In this document: one piece after another, positions 9,001 to 19,017 of the stretch | Layout of the letters: every line of letters starts with the position of its first letter | Numbering within the stretch: the stretch's first letter is position 1 | NCBI GenBank assembly: GCA_023091735.1 | Contig: JALKBU010000185.1 | Coordinates: 1 to 64,000, forward strand | DNA length: 64,000 nucleotides | Direction: 5' to 3' | DNA from: Trichomonas tenax | Taxonomy: Eukaryota; Parabasalia; Trichomonadida; Trichomonadidae | The notes under the pieces: generated by a model | What the model was told of the DNA's origin: nothing | The model's database searches: none | Seen by the model: only the letters and a program-made list of their open reading frames with translations | Translations under genes and position numbers: made by a program

Positions 9001-10064
9001 AGTGGTGTTGGCGGAGTTTTCTCGAGGATATCAAAAACCAACTCATTGATCTGTTGATCTTTCGTGCAAAACTCAATTATCTCAATTCCAGCTTGAATTT
9101 CGCAGAAAAAGCCGAAAGCGTCGAAATCAACTCTGTCGTATATACGCCCGATCGAGCAAATGAACATATCGATGCCAGGCGGTTTTAACATGATTTCATT
9201 GATTAATTCATAAAAAACGAGTCTTACATTACAGTGAAAGTAGTATCGAGACGATGTTGGATTTGTTATATACGGCGAATATATCTTAATTGGCTTGTTT
9301 TGGATCTCCAATGTTATCTCGTGAGTGTTTGAATGCGATATTCCGACAGTTTGTGAAGCAATATTCTCATATGTGCAAAGTTCGCATTTTTGGATCAGTG
9401 AAGTAATGTTATGTTCGACATCAAAGAGAAAACAATGAGCTGTTAATCCAAGATTTATAAATTTCGAGAAAGGAAGAACGAAAAACTTGTGGATTGAATC
9501 AGAATCGAGGAAGTATCGAATCTGTACATGTGAGCATTCGTTAAATAAACAATTTTTGTTATCGATTTTAATTCTAATTTTTGGTTTCCGTGTGAGAATC
9601 TTGAAATTGTTATTGAAGACAAACGTATAATTTTGAAATCTCGTAAATTTTGGTAATGGATTGTTGTAAAATGGAGGCAAATACCGAGTTATTAATGCTA
9701 AAAACGTAATAATGGTTAAAATTATTGCTGCTGATTTAATAAATGGATATCGATTCCAATACCTTTCGTATATTGGTTGGTATTTTGATGATATTAAACA
9801 TTTTTTCGAAAATATATATTTTGATTCGACATTTGGTCCGATAGAGAGTCCATTTTTTTGATTTTTGAGTTCATTTACCAATGAATCAAATTCTTCGAAA
9901 ACTTCTAATACGTTTATCGAGTTTTTCGTCGAATTAATATTAAAATATAGATTCAATTTGTATCTCTTTGCAATTTCAACGTAAAAATTGCATTCCTTAC
10001 CATGATCAGAGTCAACTCCGCTCAGGTATCGCATTGATATTGCAAAGAGATAATAAAGAAACAT
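6057..10064 (-). CDS. Hybrid sensor histidine kinase with receiver domain
   Basis: The protein has 1335 residues. A hydrophobic segment near residues 108-128 (I-I-L-T-I-I-T-F-L-A) is the one clear membrane span. A long extracellular- or sensor-like region follows, then PAS-like stretches at ~590-850. The kinase core has the HisKA H-box F-L-A-N-M-T-H-E-I-R-T-P-M with phospho-acceptor His879, an N-box near ~990 (N-L-L-S-N-A-V-K-F), and a G-box D-T-G-I-G near ~1025. A C-terminal receiver domain carries phospho-acceptor Asp1266 in L-L-D-K-H-M-P-V-M-D-G and a conserved Lys near the end. Phosphate should pass from His879 to Asp1266, but no separate phosphotransfer protein is seen here. The gene is intact and stands 240 bp from a broken receptor gene on the same strand. 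Confidence 0.92.
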   Translation of the reverse strand: MFLYYLFAISMRYLSGVDSDHGKECNFYVEIAKRYKLNLYFNINSTKNSINVLEVFEEFDSLVNELKNQKNGLSIGPNVESKYIFSKKCLISSKYQPIYERYWNRYPFIKSAAIILTIITFLALITRYLPPFYNNPLPKFTRFQNYTFVFNNNFKILTRKPKIRIKIDNKNCLFNECSHVQIRYFLDSDSIHKFFVLPFSKFINLGLTAHCFLFDVEHNITSLIQKCELCTYENIASQTVGISHSNTHEITLEIQNKPIKIYSPYITNPTSSRYYFHCNVRLVFYELINEIMLKPPGIDMFICSIGRIYDRVDFDAFGFFCEIQAGIEIIEFCTKDQQINELVFDILEKTPPTPLKIYRRKHYIFYISMIKLGRNNYYTVGVIDTTKPIIYSIEEPFATLALLMSLLFHLNISSSEDSKTLQRVHNLFKKIGAFGLFEFYGDTPNDIRNPSSISAWSIQTTEELIEKINEAPYNSNDPLICKLKNNQWIGIHSRVEHDIFKSHYVRTVLVEDLTRMKEVCDKETDIHNNELQLQRLLSIHVFTSDSNCMNEDLSKELDYPRELNSIFDIIYPEDAGFFSKYFGTSNWIVFRLKNNNGEYIWYCSYQNCIFNIHDALSQPTSEFAIDLDQTLMAAAGNYINLYAIDTKTDEILTAFAPQFFVPHYAREFVNYYEPSFRTKFELNYAKIKSGEQTSLRFLALVVMMDGSYGWYETVIERHENDTMTFAFILVDYEKKFKDQLINAKSVIDLALFHSNVVHWEFENDDEQELVFTSCPVTYKPVKLNLTSLVHNVSSDCLMKVREVFDRALIDGEPFEVEVSMIFEKMRWILFRGKKNNDNLSGVYFDLTELRENELLLEQQRQKALEASNAKSMFLANMTHEIRTPMGGMLSLLELLMQTKLNDEQFQMMKVVKDSFNRLMEMLNDTLDIAKIDQNRMKPSYVVFHLADFLRTTILNLAQQANPNVHFFVDVDGDFPLIFYGDPHFLLRICHNLLSNAVKFTEKGSINVSYRLDEENGGFNVIVSDTGIGIQKSKLTEIFETFSQGDSSVTRHYGGSGIGLPLISKLLKLIDGWVKVESIPNVGSTFTVHFPYEIAYVPYIHENLKNKKCYALDLASVHTYVIVLKFAQFYGVTFIKEASVKKSDIKMVFTRNEEEANQMEKEFPGTRVIIFTENRTFNEKVSHEVLMEPLLPSKLRQLFMEMKKSKKTEECSESSTVRVLAAEDNKVNQLVIQKLLTKLKYDFKVVSNGQEVLDILAEEKFDLILLDKHMPVMDGVEATKIIRQSDADYSKIPIIALTASTLQEDLDECMVAGMNQFLVKPVSMDAIDRVVKEFKK

Positions 10065-10284
10065 TTAAAAAATGTAAACTATTCAAAGTCCTGTAAAATT
10101 TAAAACTTTGTAATTTGTATTATTATGGTATTCTCGTATATCGATTTTTATCCTTTTCATTTAAACTTTACATATAGGATTTATTAATTATACATAGCTT
10201 ATTTATCTAAGAATTTTCGAAAAATATTTTTGAGAACAGTTGCAACGTAAATTCTCTGAATTTGATTATTTGTTTTAGCACTAC

Positions 10285-10315
10285 TTTAGAGATGCATCTC
10301 TAAATTTAGAGATGC
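10285..10315. repeat. Overlapping perfect palindromes
   Basis: The 20-bp palindrome at 10285-10304 (TTTAGAGATGCATCTCTAAA) overlaps a 22-bp palindrome at 10294-10315 with the same half-site. Three alternating copies of GATGC/GCATC half-sites result. It lies between the histidine kinase start and the broken receptor gene. Confidence 0.9.
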
Positions 10316-13300
10316 TGGAAAAGAACAAGAATAAACTTGTAATTCTCCACCATCGATGTTTTGTATGTGAACCCCATTCCAAATTTGACGATGCAAAGAA
10401 TAATGCCTAAAGCAAGTAATATATCAGAAATAATCATTCAGTTGTCAAATTTGCTCATTATTAGATCAGCAATTTCATTTGTCAATGAAACTATGTTTTG
10501 ATATGAATGATGTTCAAGTAAATGAATCAGATTGATGGAATATTCATCATCAAACCTTCCTATGTAGTAATCAGGTTTGTTGATAATATTTGTGATGATT
10601 GTTTTAAGCATTGAGACTTGAGTGATTAATCCTGAACATGCATACATATCGTGAACTGAATTTGGATCATGTCCGAGTTCGCAGGAGTTCTCTGGTTCTA
10701 TGTTATCAATGACAACATCGTAGCCAATTGATGGCTTCATATTTCCATCGCCATTGACTAAAACATCATTTGCATCAATAAGATTTTCGATTTGCTTCTT
10801 TGTTCTTTCTTTTAAGACTTCAATATCTGTAATGTTTTGTGTGATATTATTGATAATTATAAAAGAAATTGCATCATTTCCAAGTTCACTTGCAATCATC
10901 ATTTGTTTCACTGCATAATAGAACCAAGTTTCCATGGAATCGATATTTTTGTTCAGTAGTTTTGATTCTTTGCATAAGAAAGCAAAGACAATTAAAACGC
11001 AGATTAAATTGATGAAATAAAGAAGAGTCATTAAATCGCGTTTGTGAGAGATGACAGTTTTCTGGATAACTGGCTGTTCATCAGATGATGAAGCACTTTG
11101 TCCAATAACAATTGGAACTTTTTATTCTTTATCTTTCGCCGGAAGATTCAATAACATCTTAAATGCGTTTCCAATCACTTTTCTGTATGAGAAAACAAGA
11201 CATGTCAATGGAACAGAAGCAAAGAAATCAATCAATATAAGACCAGTTATCTTCCAATAATTGATATATTAGTTATAATTAGTGGTCTTAGAAATCGCGT
11301 GATTGTGGAATGAAGTCATTGCAGAAATGCTTCCATCAACAGTTCCAAATGCATTTGAAGAAATCTGGCAAAAATTATTTGTTGTGAATAAGTCGTCATT
11401 GTTTGTAAATTCGAGATCTCCCCCAATTTGATTGTGAAGGAATTGGCTAACAACGATTTTGTCTGGTAACGATGCAGAGATATTCTCATAAATGAGTCCA
11501 TCTGAGAAAACTGTTAAATTCATTGTTTTGTTAACAATCTGTGGAATGAATTCATATGGATATGAATCTTGCGCTTGAACTTCAACTGAATCGATTACTT
11601 TTCGTAATGAAGCCAAAGACTTTTGGAGACTTATGTAAGAGGATCGAGTTAATGAAGTTGTTTCGTCGATTAAAGCATTATTGATATCGATATCAAATTA
11701 TGTATCATTAATTACTGATTGATTTCCAATTCTATTTGTCATATTTCGCCATTTCATTAATATGAAATGTTGCGCATAGTTGCTGTAAAACGCAGCATTT
11801 GTTACCGAATGAATATCCCAATGATTTTCCCTTCTACAAGAGAACTTAGTTTGCAGGAAAACGAAGTAACCGATGAAATAAACCAACTCAATGGTGAAGA
11901 ATAAAATAGAGAAGAAAGAAACCCAAACTGTGTGGTGGCTTCGAGTCAGCAATGCTGTTATGCAACGCAAGTCTGAGTCTGCTGTCTCTAATGAGCTTTG
12001 CACCAACTTGTTCTTCATTTTCTGCATCCAAGCTTCAGTCAAATTGTTCTGAGCTTTTCTCTGATGTATTGACTGTGAAAGTATCTGTATTTTCATTCTT
12101 TTTAACTTTTCTTCCTTTGTAATCATAAATTTCATCTTTGAGATATCTCAGGAATTTATGAACGAGACTTCTAAAGCTCATATCGATATTGAAGTTGTTT
12201 CCGTCGACAATGGCATCAGCTTTCATTGTCTCTATGATTGCACCTCGGAAATCACAAAGGCATTCATCCAAGAAGTTGGCATATTCTGTAGTCAATCTGA
12301 TGTTATTTGGATTGTTCATTAACGCGTATTTGAAGTATCTTTCAGCGTCCATTAAGTTGTTGGATAAATTCACCATATAAGATGTGTGACATTGAGATTT
12401 ATCCCAGAACTGCTGATATCCGTATTTGTAGGATGTGTTCATTGCATGTAATTTGTTGTAAATTTCGAGTGTATCTTTACTGCTTGAAACTAATCTTCTT
12501 GTTTTAACTTCCATTATCTGGAAAATTAAAAATCTGTTGATGAATGTTAATCTCCGCTTCCTTATGAGTTTCTTGTATAGCAAATTCATTTTGGTTGTTT
12601 CTGATGGGAAATATGTGATGACTTGGAGACATAGAGAAAGAATCTTTTCGTTATTCGTGTGCGTTATAATGTAATCAACTAAATGCTCCTTAACGAATAA
12701 ATCACAAAGTTCAGCGAGGCCGACAACGATGTATTTCATTGCTGTGAGAGAGTTCTTGCAAACTCCAATAGAATCGAAGTACTCTGTGTAGTCTTTGACT
12801 CCATATTGTTCAGTTAATTGCTGTTTTGTTTGAACAATGATTTTCTTGAATATAACTTTGCCAATTATTGTTGAAACAATTTCAGACACAAGGAAAATAA
12901 ATACTGTGTAGTTGTACTTAAACAAATGGTTGAAGTAAAGGACAATCATTGTGGTGTCTAACGCCGCTGTAACAATGCCAAACGAGAAACATGTTGGGTT
13001 TCTAAATAAGGTGAAGAAAGGAATATAAAGGATTCTATAGCAATTGACGACACCAACATTCAAGTGTAGCAGAGCCATAAGAACATAGAACCAAGGATCA
13101 AAGAACTTAAATATCGCTGTTCCAATGAGTGTAACTGTCGTTACAACGAAGAACAAAAGTATTGTTGGTGGATCGTAAAATTGGAATGTTAAGTTCGTTA
13201 AAACGACAGACCTCGACTTCAAAAGGATGCCGATGACGAAGAGCCCTAAAATGATGATATATACGATAGATCCAATGATTATATCGATGATGGATTCGCT

Positions 13301-13830
13301 ATCTTTGTAGTTATGTATGCAAACGATTCCATGGAAATAATAACGAATGTAGAAGGAACTAAGAACAATGGCGTAAGCATATCAAGAACTATTGCAGAGA
13401 AGTTTAACATCGATGAAGGAATGATGTAATATTTTTTGCTGAATCTAATAACGAAACTTAATCAAAGTATCGAAAATATGGCAACGGCAAGACAAACGTA
13501 TGCTATAGGAAGATGAGCGGCGGAATAGTCAACGGGATTCTGGAAAGAAAAGACTCTCGCAATGTTAATATATGATTTTCTCCATTTTCCTAAACATCTC
13601 TCGAATGGCAGTACATATATTCAAAATTCGATGAATATGATCTGAAAGGAGAGGAATATCGAGCACAGTGATGAAAACCATTCAGGAAAAACAGTTGAAT
13701 GCATTATTTGATCATATAATAGGAAAATTTCATCAATGATTTGTGCTTTTACAGCTACCAGCGAGTTAGTTGTCTGCTTGTCGATAGTAGATGACGCTTT
13801 AGAAGGCGTATTACTGTCAACAGAAGCCAT
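10306..13830 (-). pseudogene. Broken multi-membrane receptor (cyclase-type N-terminus)
   Basis: Coding-like segments follow one another in order on the reverse strand (13830-13621, ~13600-13260, 13222-12035, 12135-11698, 11616-11269, 11031-10438, 10436-10306). They are separated by in-frame stops and frameshifts. The N-terminus, a block of membrane spans, the TPR-like region (A-E-R-Y-F-K-Y-A-L-M-N-N-P-N-N-I-R) and more membrane spans match the plan of trichomonad membrane adenylate/guanylate-cyclase-like proteins. No cyclase catalytic domain follows; the gene ends after a last hydrophobic stretch near 10.4 kb. Both TGA and TAA stops interrupt it, so codon reassignment is not the explanation. 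The ORF starts inside it are not real starts. Confidence 0.8.
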
Positions 13831-14085
13831 TATTTGTGAGAATTATTTTCAATGTTTACAGTAAACAATTCAATCTGATTGTAACTTTTTAAAACTTTGT
13901 CATTGTCATAATTACGATGTGTTGAATAATATTTAAATGCGTTTCCATTGAAAATTGTGCCTATTGAAAAGTTCCCAAAATTATAAAAAACTTTATCTCA
14001 ATTTTGAACGATAAAAATGCTTTACAATGGGAATATAATATATTTTTTGCGCGGCTAAATTTGAAAAGTTTATTAAATTGAGAAG
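13831..14085. other. Spacer upstream of the broken receptor gene
   Basis: AT-rich. It includes a 30-bp block (AATGCTTTACAATGGGAATA and following, ~14016-14050) that recurs as a direct repeat ~190 bp on at ~14206-14240. It also holds the block GCGGCTAAATTTGA (~14051-14085), found inverted relative to the rest in the second copy of the repeat at 53.4 kb. Confidence 0.6.
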
Positions 14086-14423
14086 AATAACGCACAGAGC
14101 TTACGTGTGAACACTTGGAATACTTTTTTTCAAAAAAAGCAAAAAAGCATATTTGTGATTAGATTTACCTATTTATCATCGACAACAACATATTTTACGT
14201 TATAAAAATGCTATACAATGGGAATATAATATATTACAATGAATAAAGCACATCATGGCAAATCAATGTTTTGATGTAAGATATATCTAATATTGTAATG
14301 AAATAGACTTTGTTAGCTAATTCTTTAATATATCATGCACAACATGATTTTGTACATTGGGGTTCAATAACTTAGCAAAAAGTTAATCCAGTGAGTTAAA
14401 AAACGAGTTTCCCGGACTTTGTG
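14086..14423 (+). repeat. Dispersed ~340-bp repeat, copy A
   Basis: Roughly 85-90% identical, by eye, to the reverse complement of 53389-53726. Shared landmarks are ACACTTGGAATACTTTTT, ATCATCGACAACAAC, the block around AATGGGAATATAATATATT, and AAAAAGTTAAT near the end. No coding capacity. It truncates the neighbouring reverse-strand gene, whose last ~15 codons are repeat sequence. No terminal inverted repeats are clear, so its class is unknown. Confidence 0.85.
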
Positions 14424-14783
14424 TATCAATTTTAGACAAGCCTTTATGTAATCAGGGTTTAAAACTTTTTTATACACCTTTCCGTTTTTACCATTTTCTT
14501 TTTTATAATAGTAAATACTAATTCCATCTTCTTTTGGTTCATCTATTACTTTAATTTCATTGTCAGAAAGTTTTAGTCGTTTATGTTCAAAATTTCCTTT
14601 TTGGAATCTTTTCCATGTTGTTATATACATTTTTCCATCATATTTATATGTCATTTCTGAATTACAATTTTCATATTTCGTTATTAATTCACAACCTTCT
14701 TTTCTAAATTGTTCTTTAATCCATTCAGGATTTAGACCACGACCTAATCGTTGAGGTTTTGACTTTTTAATGTATTTATTCAT
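14364..14783 (-). pseudogene. Truncated member of a small unknown gene family
   Basis: 139 codons. Residues 15-90 (G-R-G-L-N-P-E-W-I-K-E-Q-F, then E-G-C-E-L-I, T-W-x-x-F and P-K-E-D-G-I-S-I-Y) match the interrupted gene at 56.24-57.64 kb. The C-terminus is replaced by the dispersed repeat at ~14405-14423. The cysteine-containing unit E-G-C-E-L-I-x-x-Y-x-x-C-x-S resembles short zinc-binding repeats found in some viral and mobile-element nucleases, but here the cysteine pairs are incomplete. I do not assign a function. Its relatives may be mobile-element cargo. Confidence 0.6.
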
Positions 14784-15647
14784 TTGCTATGGTGGAACTG
14801 TTACCATCTAAATATAGTTGCTTTTATACTAATTAAAAATTAACTTAGTTATTGTCCCCACTATATATATTAGTTATTGTCCCCACTATATATAGTTACA
14901 AAAAAAAGCATAGAACCCCCTACCTATACTACTAATAAATTCAGAGCCTTAGGACTATTTTACAGGTATGTCTATAACTGCAAAGACTGATATATTATAA
15001 TGCAATTGTTATGGGGTTATTTTATAAAAAAAAACAGTTAAGATTTTTTTGCAATCAAATTGTAATCACGAACAAATCTAAAAACCTTGATATCTATTGA
15101 ATTATCAAATAGATGGATGATCAAAAATAGCTAATTCCCATAAAGAAAATGATTCAACTCGAAATTATTCAAAATTATCACGTAACTCATCAATTATATG
15201 CATTCACACAAAGAGTATTCACCAAAATCACAACGATGGAACTTAATTCAATGATTCAAATTTAGTGTAACGATATTGAATTAACTTGAAGCTAACAATC
15301 AAAAATTAGCTTTTCCCACTGTTGCATTGCATAAATCTAACGTTATGAAGAACCGCATCAATAACATCATTTTTATCTCAATTCATCATTTGAAATATCA
15401 AAATACAGACATTGACATAGATGTAATATTATCTACTGACATTTTAAGATACAAATATAGTAATAAGAATCTTCAAAAACTATATCAATTAAATAATCAA
15501 TTGAGTCTTTTTCTAATGATTTTTTTCAGTATAAAACTCAGAATAGAGTTATCAAATATAATATAAGGTGGTTCACTATCATCACCAATAAAATATTGTT
15601 ATCAAAAACATTTTTTATTATCACACAAAAACATGTACAAAAATTAA
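14784..15647. other. AT-rich spacer with a duplicated 25-mer
   Basis: Contains the 25-bp tandem pair at 14845-14894. An isolated open frame at 15327-15566 has low-complexity, AT-driven composition and no box upstream; I do not call it. Otherwise nothing is recognised. Confidence 0.5.
14845..14894. repeat. Two exact 25-bp tandem units
   Basis: The unit TTAGTTATTGTCCCCACTAT plus ATATA is repeated back to back without change. It lies ~60 bp before the truncated family gene, reading on its strand. Confidence 0.9.
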
Positions 15648-17225
15648 TCACTGACAAACTTCTCTCACATCCGGATCTGCATCATTTCTCAGCATATCAA
15701 GCAACTTCGAGTTCCTTGGTAATCTCTTAGCGATAACATATCTAACATTAGTGATTCCATCAGCAGCAAGTTTCTTCATTACTGCTTCTGCTTGCGGCGA
15801 GTCTTCAATCTTCAGATCGATGGCAGCGATTGCAACAGTCTGTCTGATCTGATAGTCATCGCTTGATGCACCTTCATTGAGGATCTTAACAAAGTCATTC
15901 AAGCACCAATCTCTTCCAAGTTTCTTCGCAATGAGACTGACTGTTTCAAGTGCTGCAGATCTGACAGCACAAGCATCATCAAACAGTGCAGCTTTGACAA
16001 CATTAACAACACCTGGAGAAGCACGGAGAAGGAGCTCTGGAAGCTTGCGAACAACAGGCTCTCTTTCGCGCCACTCCTTGGACTTCAGCATCTCGAGCAC
16101 GCACGATGTTGTTACGTCATCAGGAATTGCTGACTGACTGAGTGCGTCAAGTGCGGCGAGAGACATCTCGGAGTTGTTCATCTTGACTAAATTACTAAGC
16201 TTCTGCGATGCATACTCGATGTCGTTCGTCTTGAAAACAAACGCAGGAAGACTTCTGACGCCAGCAGAGACAACAGCAGGACGGTTATCCTTGAATGCGG
16301 CATCAATTGCATTGCGTGCGTGTTCTAAATCTGCACCAGGAATGCTGAGATAGAAACCGATTTGGCCAGCGGCAGAAGATGCTACATCAGGATCAGAGTC
16401 ATTCAATCCCTGAGAGATGAAGTTAAAGACGTCATCAGGTGATGTGTTTGAGTTAAATATTTCATGAATCTTGGACAAGAAATATGATCTTACTTTCCAA
16501 TTTGGATGTATCGTGAGCTCTTCTCCGACTTCTAGGGCTTCGTTCACTCTTCCTGTAGACGCAGCAAATGAAACAAAGAAGTCTGTGACAGGCATAGCGA
16601 CAGAAAGACATGAATCTTTTGCATAACTCAACATCACTTTAAGAAGTTCTTCTTTCTCACTTGCTTTGAGATAAATAGTGATCTTTGAGGCTGATGATGA
16701 CAGTGCCTGCCTCACAAGTGGAGTTTTCTCATCTTCGAGTTCGATTACTTGTGAATAAAGTTTTGATCGTGCAGAATCAGGAAGATCGCCAGCAATTCGT
16801 GAAAATATAGATATTGCGGTACCTCGTGTTGTCGCTAAAGGACTTTTTAACATTGTACCGATTTGTGGAACAAGAATTGAAGTAACTTGGTTTGGTGTAA
16901 GTGTCGAAAAGATTGTGTGGATTGCGTTGACAGCAGCTTCGCGTATTTGATGCGATTCGAGTTTTGTGATTTGCGATATATTTGCTAAAATATCTCTGAG
17001 ATCTTCATTTGAGTATTTGTTTAACTGTATTTTTGGTATTTGATTGATTATTTCAAGCCAAATCTTTTCAGAAAATGAAGGTGTCTCGATTATATATGGA
17101 AAAAGTTCATTAACGGTTCTTTGTTGGCCAAGAGCTTCGACAATTCTCGGGAGGGCCGTGACAGCCGCCAGTTGCTCGGCAGTGCCTGACTTTCTCATGT
17201 TCATAATCATCTCGTAAACTTCCAT
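15648..17225 (-). CDS. PP2A scaffold (A) subunit-like HEAT protein
   Basis: The 525-residue protein is made of ~13 HEAT repeats of ~38-39 residues, each with the D-x-x-V/D-V-R pattern (for example D-P-D-V-A-S-S-A-A, D-A-C-A-V-R-S-A-A). It resembles the PP2A 65-kDa regulatory subunit A (usual length ~590, 15 repeats), especially in the closing repeats with Y-Q-I-R-Q-T-V-A and N-V-R-Y-V-I-A-K-R-L. That subunit is the horseshoe scaffold holding catalytic and B subunits of the phosphatase. HEAT proteins are easily confused, so the exact assignment is moderate. The start is the first ATG. Two TGACATGTAAAG boxes lie 250-310 bp upstream. Confidence 0.7.
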   Translation of the reverse strand: MEVYEMIMNMRKSGTAEQLAAVTALPRIVEALGQQRTVNELFPYIIETPSFSEKIWLEIINQIPKIQLNKYSNEDLRDILANISQITKLESHQIREAAVNAIHTIFSTLTPNQVTSILVPQIGTMLKSPLATTRGTAISIFSRIAGDLPDSARSKLYSQVIELEDEKTPLVRQALSSSASKITIYLKASEKEELLKVMLSYAKDSCLSVAMPVTDFFVSFAASTGRVNEALEVGEELTIHPNWKVRSYFLSKIHEIFNSNTSPDDVFNFISQGLNDSDPDVASSAAGQIGFYLSIPGADLEHARNAIDAAFKDNRPAVVSAGVRSLPAFVFKTNDIEYASQKLSNLVKMNNSEMSLAALDALSQSAIPDDVTTSCVLEMLKSKEWREREPVVRKLPELLLRASPGVVNVVKAALFDDACAVRSAALETVSLIAKKLGRDWCLNDFVKILNEGASSDDYQIRQTVAIAAIDLKIEDSPQAEAVMKKLAADGITNVRYVIAKRLPRNSKLLDMLRNDADPDVREVCQ

Positions 17226-17577
17226 GAAATTTTTTTTAGTAGACGTTTAAAAATATTTTCTTTGTAAATTCATAATCAAAACTCAAAAATTAAGATCTTC
17301 ATATATATATACGATATTGTATTAATATTGTTAAAATTATAACAAAATCAATTTAATTTGTGCAATTTAGAATACATATTCAAATTTTATTTTTATAAAT
17401 TGTAATAAAATATGTTATTGTGATTATATATGCAATAAATGTCACATACCGAAAGTTGTCACGAAAAAGTGATATTATCTGACATGTAAAGTTGTTAAAA
17501 TCTCCTATTTTATGTGTCAAAATATTAATATTTTTTGACATGTAAAGTCCTATAATCATTCACATTATGTATTAGTT
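17226..17577 (-). promoter_or_regulatory. Promoter-like spacer before the PP2A scaffold gene
   Basis: TGACATGTAAAG-type boxes at ~17480 and ~17537, with a GTCACG...AAAAGTGATA stretch at ~17457-17475. The remainder is AT-rich. Confidence 0.45.
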
Positions 17578-18010
17578 TTATTTCAAAATCGCGTCTGATG
17601 GGAAGAACTGGGGACTACATTGACACAGTTACCACGCGTTAGTAGCTAAACTCACAGATCTTCCTTTCATACGCCATCATTAAGAAATCAAAGATTTCAA
17701 CTTCAGAATGCCTCTGAAGAGCAAAATTAAATGCTTGATTGGGACTTGTAGCCAAGGTGCTAGCAATTCGGTCCACAGTTCTTCCTTTCAGAAGCATTCT
17801 GTAAAGTAAATCGCTGATTATTTCGAAAATCGAGTCTGAAAGGAAGAACTGTTGACTGGATTGCTAAGATTTGGGTATTTGTGCCAATCCAGCCCATAAT
17901 TCTTCCTTTCAGAAGCATTCTGGAGAGTAAATCGCTGATTATTTCGAAGATCGAGTCTGAAAGGAAGAACTGTGGACTGGATTGCTAGCACCTTGGCTAC
18001 CAGTGCCAAT
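17578..18010. repeat. Tandem and inverted repeat block (~122-bp unit)
   Basis: Two good copies start near 17776 and 17898 (each containing TTCTTCCTTTCAGAAGCATT, then ATCGCTGATTATTTCGAA and AAGGAAGAACTGT). A decayed piece lies near 17580-17660. Each unit contains TTCTTCCTTTCAGA and its near reverse complement TCTGAAAGGAAGAA, so the units can fold on themselves. On the reverse strand a ~60-codon open stretch (about 17822-17640) looks coding-like, so this may be the decayed end of a repeat protein gene. No intact frame remains. Confidence 0.75.
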
Positions 18011-18082
18011 AAAGCACTTATTTTTTCTTTTCAAAGTAAATTTAAACAAATATAGGATCATACTTCCAATAATCATTTATAA

Positions 18083-18198
18083 TCACATGCCACGTAAATA
18101 TTTATTTGTCAAATATTTGTGTTTACATATCAGATAATATCACTTTTGTGTCACTTTTTCTTGATAACTTTCGGTACGCAACAATATATGGAATAAAA
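18083..18198 (+). promoter_or_regulatory. Promoter-like boxes
   Basis: CACATGCCACGTAAA at ~18085, TTTACATATCAG at ~18122 and GTGTCACTTTTT at ~18147, all within 115 bp of the ATG at 18199. Confidence 0.5.
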
Positions 18199-18816
18199 AT
18201 GAATGATGAACAAAAAAGGTTATTCTTTTCGGATGAAAAGTGCCAAAATCATTCGATGAGTGCGGAACAGCTCCAAGAGATCAAATACTGGACATCTCTT
18301 GATGGAACAATTCTGACAATCGATAACGAAAAAATTGCGAACAGAATCAAAGGCGATTTGAAAGTCAATCTCATTCAAGAATGTCAAGTTAAGATTAATG
18401 TTAAAAAGTCACAAGTAATCATCACAAACTGCTCTCCAACTAAGAAAATGTGCGTTGTTTTTGCAAAAATGTTAGATGTTCCTTACGTTTCAGAACAATT
18501 GTTCACGAAATATAAGAATAATAGCGAAGAAATCACAAACATGCTTCAGCCACAGGATGATAAGTTTAAGTTGCCTCAGGCTGAAGTTTCTGGAATCAAA
18601 CCAACAGAAAATGTTGAAGTCGAACCAAAATGGGAAGTTACGGCACAAAGCAAGAGACGACAGCAAATCCGCAGACCAGAAGCTACTTTAGAAGATAACT
18701 TTTTGGTCGTTTCGGCAAAAGCTTCTGCAATTAAGGAAGTTAAGCAACAAATTGCAAATGCTTTATGTCTCGATCCAAACATTAACTTTGAAAGAATTTC
18801 ATTCAAACTTGTATAA
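18199..18816 (+). CDS. Hypothetical protein, possible CAP/TBCC-like beta-helix fold
   Basis: 205 residues from the ATG at 18199; the frame is open 31 codons further up, but that part covers the promoter boxes. Residues ~30-100 show repeated short beta strands (G-T-I-L-T-I-D, L-K-V-N-L-I-Q, C-Q-V-K-I-N-V, S-Q-V-I-I-T-N-C). A V-P-Y-V-S-E-Q-L motif follows, which recalls the C-terminal domain of cyclase-associated protein (V-P-E-Q). The rest is charged and probably disordered, with a helical C-terminus. The fold suggestion is weak; the gene itself looks real from composition and promoter position. Confidence 0.6.
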   Translation: MNDEQKRLFFSDEKCQNHSMSAEQLQEIKYWTSLDGTILTIDNEKIANRIKGDLKVNLIQECQVKINVKKSQVIITNCSPTKKMCVVFAKMLDVPYVSEQLFTKYKNNSEEITNMLQPQDDKFKLPQAEVSGIKPTENVEVEPKWEVTAQSKRRQQIRRPEATLEDNFLVVSAKASAIKEVKQQIANALCLDPNINFERISFKLV

Positions 18817-19017
18817 TTATTAAGAGTATTATTGTTGTTACATCTTTTATTTCATTTTATATATTATAAATTATATTCGAATAAACACTGATATAAGTTA
18901 TGAAACATTTTCTTATGCATAGGCACTGCTATTGGTCTGTTAAAATAACATTATCAGATCTTATACATTTTGCTTTAATCTAACATTGTATTCTAATAAA
19001 AACATCGGATATATGAA

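Noticed and set aside
10306..13830. TGA read as an amino acid, giving one intact gene
   Set aside because: TAA and frameshifts also interrupt the segment, and intact genes nearby use all stops normally.
15327..15566. 79-codon ORF before the PP2A scaffold gene
   Set aside because: Low-complexity Ile/Asn/Leu composition typical of AT-rich spacer; no promoter box.
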